Positions 1 to 5,778 of a stretch of 25,965 bases of DNA are shown one piece after another. The position numbers and the translations under genes are program-made. The stretch spans positions 1-25,965 of the forward strand of contig CAJGBY010000021.1 in the NCBI GenBank assembly GCA_904501735.1. Direction: 5' to 3'. How positions within the stretch are numbered: the first letter of the stretch is position 1; each line of letters opens with the position of its first letter. This DNA is from an uncultured Muribaculaceae bacterium. GTDB lineage: Bacteria; Bacteroidota; Bacteroidia; Bacteroidales; Muribaculaceae. The notes beneath the pieces were generated by a model that did no database searches, was not told the DNA's origin, and worked only from the letters and a program-made list of their open reading frames with translations.

Positions 1-270
1 GATTTTTCCTAATCTTGCAAGTCGATATAATGTACTTCGCTCAATACCATATAATGCAACGACTTGTTTGGCTGTTAGATACTCACGGATATCAGGCACA
101 TTCTGAGCATATGCAACAAATAAGGCCTCCTTTTTTTCCGCATCCTTCTTTCTCTTATATGCTACCTTGCTACACTTTGTTGAGCAGTATATACTATCAA
201 GAGTCTTGATAATAAACACTTTGCCGCAAATTGGGCACTTTCTTTTAATTTCAATTCCTAATGCTGGCAT
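1..270 (-). CDS. Zinc-ribbon / helix-turn-helix protein of a mobile element (partial, 3' end outside window)
   Basis: The reading frame is open from an ATG at 270 to the left edge of the window (90 codons, no stop). The N-terminus has four cysteines in a zinc-ribbon pattern (Cys12, Cys15, Cys29, Cys33: KCPICGKVF and YCSTKC), followed by a basic stretch (YKRKKDAEKK). Residues 64-90 (YLTAKQVVALYGIERSTLYR) look like an excisionase/MerR-type helix-turn-helix. I recognise this arrangement from the small HTH proteins encoded next to tyrosine recombinases in Bacteroidetes mobile elements. The likely role is DNA binding in recombination or its control; this is inference, because the expected integrase would lie to the left, outside the window. 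The gene reads outward, so the element's body is probably to the left and its right end lies between here and about position 495. The family call is fairly secure, the exact role is not. Confidence 0.75.
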   Translation of the reverse strand, partial: MPALGIEIKRKCPICGKVFIIKTLDSIYCSTKCSKVAYKRKKDAEKKEALFVAYAQNVPDIREYLTAKQVVALYGIERSTLYRLARLGKI

Positions 271-426
271 GTTTTCTACTTTTAAGTTTTACTGAGTCTT
301 TTTTAGATGAATAAGTATGTTTATGTTCAACCTTATCTACCATTTTGTCTTGTGTAACGATATGTAGCAAAAAAGCCGTAAAAAAGGGCATAATAAGCAC
401 ATAGAAAACATGAGCCTATAAAAAGC

Positions 427-461
427 AAATAGCGTGTAACTCATTGAGCTACACGCTATTT
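427..461. terminator. Strong hairpin, probable terminator, at the mobile-element/operon junction
   Basis: Two 12-base arms (427-438 and 450-461) pair perfectly. Three further pairs form inside one mismatch, closing on a three-base loop. T-rich sequence follows on both strands, so it could end transcription from the minus-strand lipoprotein operon, from the element side, or from both. It could equally be part of the mobile-element end. The rest of 271-494 holds no gene that I can support. Confidence 0.55.
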
Positions 462-494
462 TATAGTGTTTTAGTATGTCGTTACTTACATGCC

Positions 495-602
495 TCATTT
501 GACATCATATAATTTAGCATATTGTATTCCTCTTGTTGTTATATTTGAAGAACAAGAGCATAAAAAGAATATGCTGATAATAAATAAGATAGTTTGTTTC
601 AT
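495..602 (-). pseudogene. Truncated lipoprotein gene, likely the 5' stub of a DUF799/GNA1162-type gene
   Basis: An ATG at 600-602 overlaps the stop of the DUF4810 gene upstream as ATGA. It opens a 35-residue frame ending in TGA at 495-497. The peptide has a lipoprotein signal sequence (MKQTILFIISIFFLCSCSS), a lipobox cysteine at 15 or 17, and then RGIQYAKLYDVK before the stop. In CsgG/DUF4810 gene sets the next gene is usually a DUF799 (GNA1162-like) lipoprotein of about 200 residues, whose mature N-terminus resembles this stub. The frame stops abruptly on the side where a mobile-element gene lies, which suggests that the rest was cut off by insertion or deletion. A naturally tiny lipoprotein is the alternative. 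The ATGA coupling and signal peptide support a real start; the DUF799 identity rests on context and a few residues. Confidence 0.5.
548..565. repeat. 18-bp direct repeat, left copy
   Basis: The 18 bases from 548 to 565 (aagaacaagagcataaaa) recur exactly at 2388-2405 in the same orientation. This copy lies inside the signal-peptide region of the truncated lipoprotein gene. Together the copies bracket most of the CsgG-like operon. Confidence 0.7.
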
Positions 603-949
603 TGTTCTAATTGTTTAATAATTCTTGAAATATAAACTTCTGATTCAGGGTATAATAAAATTTCTTGTTTGAAATAGTTTATACCTTCACTTTTTTTGCC
701 AGCTTTATAAAGCATATAACCATATTCAGCATTTAAACCTGGAGGTACAGCTTTTCTTGTTCCATTTTGATTTTCTATGACTTTTAAATATTCTTTCATA
801 GCTTTTTCAAATGTTTCATCAGTATTCTTTTTTTGATATTGATAAGCTGATTTTTCGTAATTATGCCAAGAATATAAATTGGTTGTTGTGTTACAAGCTG
901 TTAGTAATAAGCCGATGCAACACGAAAACATTAATAAAGACTTTTTCAT
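599..949 (-). CDS. DUF4810-family lipoprotein
   Basis: The 116-residue product begins with a lipoprotein signal peptide ending in LLLTAC, with the lipidated Cys at 19, so it should be anchored in a membrane facing the periplasm. The mature part has the features of DUF4810 proteins: an aromatic-rich start (YSWHNYEKSAYQY), a helical middle, the block VPPGLNAEYGYMLYKAGK, and an end resembling FPES (YPESEVYI) before a helical tail. It reads like one tetratricopeptide-type helical pair. The ATG overlaps the stop of the upstream gene (ATGA at 946-949), and its own stop overlaps the next start, so translation is tightly coupled. In other bacteria this family sits in a three-gene set with a CsgG-type protein and a DUF799 lipoprotein, thought to form an envelope assembly. 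The biochemical function is unknown. The gene looks intact although both ends of its operon are damaged. Confidence 0.75.
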   Translation of the reverse strand: MKKSLLMFSCCIGLLLTACNTTTNLYSWHNYEKSAYQYQKKNTDETFEKAMKEYLKVIENQNGTRKAVPPGLNAEYGYMLYKAGKKSEGINYFKQEILLYPESEVYISRIIKQLEQ

Positions 950-1290
950 TGTAATGATATTGTTTTAGTTTCTTGTGGTGATAAAAATAGATATTTCTCA
1001 TAGATTCTAATTCCGTTTTTGGAAACGAGAATTTTTCTTTTACCTGTGTTTATTGTATATACTGTACCTTTTGATTTAGCATTTTTAGATTTAACTGTCT
1101 TTGCAGTGAATGCTATTGAATTATCGATTTTTACATCTACATCATATGATTTATTGCTTTCACTAACAAAAAGTAGATAAGCAATATCTTCTTTCCCACT
1201 TTGTTGTGTTACGGGATAGTTCGCTTTACAATTGGTAAATAGTACCATTGTGAATAAAAACGAAAAAGCTAATAATAATTTATGTTTCAT
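946..1290 (-). CDS. Small lipoprotein of the CsgG-type operon, function unknown
   Basis: The 114-residue frame starts at ATG 1290, one base after the original stop (1292-1294) of the CsgG-like gene and preceded by GAGGAATAAC, which could act as a weak ribosome binding site. A TTG 12 bases upstream also opens the frame but lies inside the CsgG-like coding sequence, so I prefer the ATG. The signal peptide ends MVLFTNC, with the lipidated cysteine at 22. The mature part (about 92 residues) is rich in Lys, Ser and Thr with alternating hydrophobic residues, and its end (KYLFLSPQETKTISL) looks like a small beta-sandwich. I do not recognise a named family. It ends in an ATGA overlap with the DUF4810 gene, which marks it as a coupled member of the same operon. 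Confidence 0.7.
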   Translation of the reverse strand: MKHKLLLAFSFLFTMVLFTNCKANYPVTQQSGKEDIAYLLFVSESNKSYDVDVKIDNSIAFTAKTVKSKNAKSKGTVYTINTGKRKILVSKNGIRIYEKYLFLSPQETKTISLQ

Positions 1291-1291
1291 G

Positions 1292-2221
1292 TTATTCCTC
1301 AATTATATAGTTCTGGAGATTGTTAGAGTCGACAGTTCCCGTTACTTCAACGAAAGAGTATTCCGTTTCTGGTGTATCTCCTCCTGTTTGTAAAATTGTA
1401 ACTGTACCTATTTCTTTGCCAGGTAATTCAATTGGAATACCTGTTTGTGGATTTTTTACTTGTTTGCCTTTTGTTTTTAGTTTTAATATAGTCCCTGCCT
1501 CAAGTCCTTAGCTACTGCCACCAGCAATAAGAATTGCATCGTTGTCATAAGCTAAGAAATAGGTTCTCCAAGGTTTGTTGGTACATTTATTAATAATGTT
1601 TTCAACTAATTGTCCTATTGCTTCAGAAATAGCTTTATCGCTAAGTGTTGCATCAAAACCTGCATTACCTCCAATCCCCAGAGTTGTTTTAGATGTTGTT
1701 TCTGCTGCGCCTTTGGCTTCATCTGAATAAATAATAAGACCTGTTGTAACATCAACTAATCGGATTGAGACTCCAGCTTCAACCACTTGTGTTTTTGTGG
1801 TAGAAAATACGCCAGCTTTTCCGATATTTTTTCTTCCAAATTCAGTAATAGAACCAATAATCAAAAAATCAGCACCAATAGAAGCCGATAGACTTGTTCC
1901 ATTCCTTTTAGATTCTTCCAAAAGAGCCGATAGGTCATTTCGCTCCAATAGTATGAATTTATTAGAAGTAGCGAGTTTAGCTGTAAGGATATCCAATGCT
2001 TGTTTACCCATTGGGTCATTTTCTTTGTCATAGAATATACCTTTTGCATATTGGGTTTCATTGGAAAAACGTCCGATAGCTACTTTCCTCTTAATGAATT
2101 TTTTGTTTTCCGAAATCTCAAGTTGAGTTGTTGCTGTTTCTATTGTTTCAACTTTGTGTTGCGCGAATGTTGAAATACTTAAACAAGAAAAAGCAAATAA
2201 AATAAGTGGTATTTTTTTCAT
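1292..2221 (-). pseudogene. CsgG/HfaB-family secretion-channel-like protein, interrupted by an in-frame stop
   Basis: From ATG 2221 a frame of 237 codons runs to TAA at 1508-1510. The same frame continues without another stop for 71 codons to TAA at 1292-1294, giving 309 residues if the internal stop is ignored. The N-terminus has a signal peptide (ending near STFAQ). The core has CsgG-type blocks: KVAIGRFSNE, DILTAKLATSNKFILLERNDL, GADFLIIGSITEFGRK, SIRLVDVTTGLIIYSDEAKG and DKAISEAIGQLVENI. After the stop, GLEAGTILKLKTKGKQVKNP and TGIPIELPGKEIGTV are the expected C-terminal part of the longer CsgG-like proteins. Their family context and the one-base spacing to the next gene show that the long form was the original. 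CsgG itself forms an outer-membrane channel for curli subunits; the role here is unknown. The 237-residue product might be made but would lack the C-terminal domain. A sequencing error or readthrough are alternatives. Confidence 0.75.
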
Positions 2222-2246
2222 TTGTGTTATAAAAATAAAAAGAAAA

Positions 2247-2324
2247 GCGTGACCATTCGTACTTGCTTAATCTTTCGGTTACCGCCAAGTTACCTATCGC
2301 ACTGCAAGTATGAATGGTTCACGC
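2247..2324. repeat. Imperfect inverted repeat upstream of the CsgG-like gene
   Basis: The arm at 2247-2266 (gcgtgaccattcgtacttgc) is nearly the reverse complement of 2304-2324 (gcaagtatgaatggttcac then gc), differing by one base change and one inserted base. A second weaker pair interleaves with it: about 2278-2302 (containing taccgcca and tcgcac) against about 2357-2380 (containing gtgcga and ttggcggta). The start of the first arm (aagcgtga) recurs at 2328-2335. The nested pattern would allow alternative foldings. No family is recognised. Confidence 0.6.
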
Positions 2325-2387
2325 ATTAAGCGTGAACCTCCAAACTACTTGTCCTCGTGCGACGAATATTGGCGGTATTCAAGATTA

Positions 2388-2405
2388 AAGAACAAGAGCA
2401 TAAAA
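2388..2405. repeat. 18-bp direct repeat, right copy
   Basis: Exact copy of 548-565 in the same orientation. It lies about 170 bases upstream of the CsgG-like start codon, outside any gene. The bases flanking the two copies differ. Confidence 0.7.
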
Positions 2406-2622
2406 GCTCATAATTATGTATGTCAAGAATTGAATGAAACGCTTTTAGTTAATAACGATTTGCTTTTAATGCAATTGTTTACTAAAATTCATTTCAATAA
2501 TCTGTTTTTATTCCATAGGCATGTTGTTTTAAAATGAAAAATTTTTATGTATTGCAAATATAGAAAAAATTATCATATTAATGTATAGATATGAATATTT
2601 ATTTGTGTCTCTATTTTTAATT

Positions 2623-4011
2623 TTACACTATTTCAGGTGGAGTTGTGGGGATGTGGGAGCTTTTGATGCGCCATTCTTTAGGGTAGAGGTTGTTGGCGCG
2701 ATTGCCAAGGTTTTTCACCCAGCCAATGGCTTTTCCGTTGTATTTTATTAGCACAAATCCTCGTGGTGCGTCGACTACGATGGTTTCGCCACGCAAAAAG
2801 GCGATAGCCGTTGGATAATCCACTTGGCATGAAGGGAATGCCTTTTCGTTGAGGCATTCGTTGAGGGCGAGTGAATGTGCTGGTATCAAATCCTTGCCTT
2901 TGGCTGTGGCAACTTCGCAACCACAATATATCACGCGAAGATTTTCACGAAGAATAGCAATCTCGTCGGCATAATCGGCAGGAATTGTGTTGATAGCGTC
3001 GCCCGAAGCTATGAATTGAGCCGAGCGAGGGTTGGCAATCCATTCTTTCACTGCAGCCGGTATGGGTTGTTGCGTATCTTTTTTGTTTTTCTTTGCTTTT
3101 GAGGCACGAATGCTTTGTCGAGGCTCATCGTCGGGTTTGCGCACCACAGCAAGGAACAACCCTTCGCCACGAGTGCGATGAGGGAAGAAGTGGTAGCCAT
3201 GAGTAGCCGAATTGATAGCTGTGTGAATGTTCCAATCGGTAGGAGGGTTGAGGTCGATACTCTCGGCTCCAAGTTCGTTGACAAGATATTCCACAATATC
3301 TTCGTTTTCGGGACGATTGAAAGTACAAGTACTGTATATGAATAGACCGCCAGGTCGAAGAGCTTGCCAAGCATTGTCGACGATTTCTCGTTGTCGGTCG
3401 GCGCATTCTTTCACCAAAGCAGGCGTCCATTGAGCCACAGCTTCCTCGTCTTTGCGCATCATTCCTTCGCCACTACAAGGCACATCGGCCGCGATGATGT
3501 CGAAGAAGTGAGTGAGTGGAGCATAGGCTGCTGAGTCGTTGCAAGTAACTACACAATTAGGATTGCCCCACTTGATGAGGTTCTCCTTAAGGATTTGAGC
3601 ACGATTGCTCATGATTTCGTTGGCAACAACGAGTGAGCCTGCAGGAAGAGCGTCGATTGCCGTTGTGGTTTTACCACCTGGGGCAGCGCACAAATCGAGA
3701 TAACGCACAGGTTCGTCTTTGTTGACCAAAAGGTTGATGGCATGAGCAAGAAACATTGATGAGGCATCTTGAACATAGTAGCAACCAGCATGTAGAGCAG
3801 GATCGAAAGTGAATTGTGGTCGTTGGTCGAGGTAAAATCCACGGTTGCACCAAGGGACGAGGTTTTCGGTAGGTGTTTTGTCACATTTTACCGAGTTGAT
3901 GCGTACCGACACCGATGGGTCGCTTTCGCCAAGCGACTTGATCAATGCCGTAGCTTCATTTTCGGGCAAAAGTCCATGAATCTGCTCGATAAACAATTCA
4001 GAAAGTGCCAT
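2623..4011 (-). CDS. rsmF: RsmF-type rRNA (cytosine-C5) methyltransferase
   Basis: The 462-residue product fits the NOL1/NOP2/Sun family of RNA m5C methyltransferases, which use S-adenosylmethionine and two cysteines. The SAM-binding motif I is at 105-116 (LDLCAAPGGKTT). Motif IV is at 175-187 (ADVPCSGEGMMRK, Cys179), and motif VI is at 227-231 (STCTF, Cys229, the usual nucleophile). Residues 1-75 form the N-terminal RNA-binding part. Residues 325-462 are a PUA-like tail with GKAIGWVKNLGNRANNLYPK, as in RsmF (YebU) rather than RsmB; RsmF of E. coli is about 480 residues long and methylates C1407 of 16S rRNA. The gene begins 29 bases after the stop of the phosphodiester glycosidase gene and is probably cotranscribed with it. 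The position of the methylated base is inferred from the family. Confidence 0.85.
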   Translation of the reverse strand: MALSELFIEQIHGLLPENEATALIKSLGESDPSVSVRINSVKCDKTPTENLVPWCNRGFYLDQRPQFTFDPALHAGCYYVQDASSMFLAHAINLLVNKDEPVRYLDLCAAPGGKTTTAIDALPAGSLVVANEIMSNRAQILKENLIKWGNPNCVVTCNDSAAYAPLTHFFDIIAADVPCSGEGMMRKDEEAVAQWTPALVKECADRQREIVDNAWQALRPGGLFIYSTCTFNRPENEDIVEYLVNELGAESIDLNPPTDWNIHTAINSATHGYHFFPHRTRGEGLFLAVVRKPDDEPRQSIRASKAKKNKKDTQQPIPAAVKEWIANPRSAQFIASGDAINTIPADYADEIAILRENLRVIYCGCEVATAKGKDLIPAHSLALNECLNEKAFPSCQVDYPTAIAFLRGETIVVDAPRGFVLIKYNGKAIGWVKNLGNRANNLYPKEWRIKSSHIPTTPPEIV

Positions 4012-4040
4012 ATATCAATATTTGTTGTGTTCGAAGTATA

Positions 4041-5477
4041 TTATTTAACGATGATAGGCATAGAGGCAGTGAGCTTGCCGAAGTGTGCTGTGAGGGTGTG
4101 AGTACCCTTGTTGCCAGTTGGTTGTAGGGTAGTACCCTTTTGAGTGATTTTGCCTAATTGTCGAGGGCAAGATAGCTTCACTCCCTTCACATCCTTGTCG
4201 ACAATGATGCCGTATTTATTGTAACCGTAAATCACAGGAGTGTAAGTATCTTTTCCGTCGATAGTCTTGCGGAATTCGGCAAACGCGATAGAAGCGATTT
4301 CGTTGTCGACAGGAGCTTTAGCAATAGCGAAAAGACCATTGGCAACGGTGCGTTCTTTACCATCGCTTGGCACATTGCAAATGCCGAGTGAGCGCACATA
4401 TAGTTCGCTTGATCCACCACCGTCGAGGTTCATTGCATCGTCGCAGCCAGCATAGCTCATGATGTCGGCAAGCACCTTAGATGTGCAACCTTCCGAGTCG
4501 TTAGAACGGCCATCAACGATAAGAATAACGAGTTTTGTGCCAGTCTTGTCGTTGCCCACAGCAGTGCGAGGGTGTAGCCCATTGAGGTGGCGAAGAATGT
4601 CGACAGGATTGGTAACCTTGCCGTTGCTCAAAATCACTGGATAGCCACTCACCACTTCGGTAGGAGCGATGTTTTGCCCTTTGCTTGTGCTGATAGTGGT
4701 AGTGATTTCGATGATATCGCCTTGAGAAAGCGCTTTTACGAAAGAATTGTCGGTGCCAGTACCCGAAAGAATGTATCCGTTGGCAGGGATAGTCATATTT
4801 CCACCAGTAGCAGGAGCTGAAGCAACCTTCATTTTCACCTTTTTGCCCACCGAGATAGGTGCATCAACAGGAACGATAGCCACCTCGTAGGTGTTTTTGG
4901 TGGTGTCGGTGCTTGCTCCGTAGCGAGGAGTGAAGATATTGAGGCTGTTAGTCGTAGCCACCTTATTTACGCCCGATATGTTTGCCACCTTGTCGCCTGC
5001 AATAGCAGTGCAAGAAATGTGCAGACAATCCATGATAGGTAGTCGGTCGTCGCTGATAGCCCATTGAGTGCGTTCGCTATTGTCTACATATACCAATTCG
5101 CCGTCGGTGATTTGTGAACCAATCGAATTGCCACGGCGCATATTGAAGAAATCGGCATTTACACCGAGAAAATACTGCTTTGAGTCGCTATCGTGGTCGA
5201 GAGCCATACCCGAAACCTCTTGACGAGCATAGATAATGTCCTTAGCCTTCAACACTTCCATTTCGATGAGAGGGTTGGTGAGGTCGGTAGTGGTGTAGAA
5301 TACATTCAAATTCTGTGTGCCAGTGAGGCGAAGCGAAGTGAGAGTCGTTGATGGTCCCACATTGATGTGGTTGAGAGTGTCGACTGTGTAAGGTTTACCT
5401 TGCAATGTCCATTCGGTAGAAGCCGATGCAATTAATGTTGCAATGGCAAAAATGAAGTATAAAGCAGTTCTTTTCAT
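4041..5477 (-). CDS. Secreted phosphodiester glycosidase (NAGPA domain)
   Basis: The 478-residue product has a signal peptide (residues 1-20, cleavage near ASAS-TEW) and no lipobox. Its body shows the NAGPA/phosphodiester glycosidase signatures in order: GVNADFFNMRRG (105-116), GYPVILSNGK, LHPRTAVG (301-308), VDGRSNDSEG (321-330), MNLDGGGSSELYVR (349-362) and ERTVANGLFA (375-384). The human relative removes GlcNAc from a phosphodiester on lysosomal enzymes; bacterial members are thought to cleave similar sugar-phosphodiester bonds in glycans or teichoic-acid-like polymers. The tail from about 390 (Ile/Val-rich, ending HTLTAHFGKLTASMPIIVK) looks like a small Ig-like/BIG2-type beta domain. The gene is first of a probable two-gene unit with rsmF. 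Its substrate in this organism is unknown. On the minus strand, TAATTTTA upstream could be a poor -7 element. Confidence 0.85.
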   Translation of the reverse strand: MKRTALYFIFAIATLIASASTEWTLQGKPYTVDTLNHINVGPSTTLTSLRLTGTQNLNVFYTTTDLTNPLIEMEVLKAKDIIYARQEVSGMALDHDSDSKQYFLGVNADFFNMRRGNSIGSQITDGELVYVDNSERTQWAISDDRLPIMDCLHISCTAIAGDKVANISGVNKVATTNSLNIFTPRYGASTDTTKNTYEVAIVPVDAPISVGKKVKMKVASAPATGGNMTIPANGYILSGTGTDNSFVKALSQGDIIEITTTISTSKGQNIAPTEVVSGYPVILSNGKVTNPVDILRHLNGLHPRTAVGNDKTGTKLVILIVDGRSNDSEGCTSKVLADIMSYAGCDDAMNLDGGGSSELYVRSLGICNVPSDGKERTVANGLFAIAKAPVDNEIASIAFAEFRKTIDGKDTYTPVIYGYNKYGIIVDKDVKGVKLSCPRQLGKITQKGTTLQPTGNKGTHTLTAHFGKLTASMPIIVK

Positions 5478-5778
5478 AATAAAAAGATGTTAGTGTTACG
5501 GTTTTGTGTGTAAAATTAGTGAAAAAACGGCAATTCTGGGGGCTTGAGAGAGCTAAATTTTACCCATAGAAAGATAAAATAGAGAGAATGCATAAGAAAA
5601 TGAATAAAAAATAGCACAAAACGGAATATATTGTGTATGAAATAAAAATAATTATAAAAAATTAGTTGTAAATTCAATCATATTATATATATTTGCGTCG
5701 TGGAGCGAATAGCCCCACTTTTTTATGATATAACGAAAACCATAAACAGAAAAAATAACAAATTAAAACAGAATAATT
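5478..5778. other. Divergent intergenic region
   Basis: This 301-base AT-rich spacer lies between the leftward glycosidase gene and the rightward secreted-protein gene. It contains the plus-strand promoter described separately. The leader after it has a short stem (gtgg at 5699-5702, with ccac nearby) followed by TTTTTT. No other gene or RNA is seen. Confidence 0.5.
5666..5695 (+). promoter_or_regulatory. Bacteroidetes-type promoter for the secreted anchor-J protein
   Basis: TTG at 5666-5668, a 19-base spacer, then TATATTTG at 5688-5695, followed by CG. This fits the Bacteroidetes sigma factor consensus. The predicted leader is about 75 bases. Confidence 0.65.

Larger units (their letters stand above)
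2222..2622. other. 401-bp AT-rich intergenic region with repeats and a possible minus-strand promoter
   Basis: No convincing gene is present. The region holds the inverted-repeat cluster at 2247-2381, the right copy of the 18-bp direct repeat, and at 2555-2562 a TATATTTG read on the minus strand that fits the Bacteroidetes -7 element. No good -33 element accompanies it. If used, it would give the CsgG-like operon a leader of over 300 bases that contains the repeats. Confidence 0.4.

Noticed and set aside
15..209. Plus-strand open frame of 64 codons at the left edge
   Set aside because: It is antisense to the zinc-ribbon/HTH gene, whose product has clear cysteine and HTH motifs; the antisense peptide has no recognisable feature.
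352..487. Short inverted similarity around gtaacga (about 352-362 and 477-487) as attachment-site arms
   Set aside because: Only about nine of eleven bases match, which is expected by chance in AT-rich sequence.
1320..1511. Plus-strand open frame of 63 codons
   Set aside because: It is antisense to the continued CsgG-like C-terminus, which explains the sequence much better.
2310..2537. Plus-strand open frame of 75 codons in the spacer
   Set aside because: It runs through the inverted repeats and the 18-bp repeat, has no upstream promoter in the right place and no protein-like pattern.
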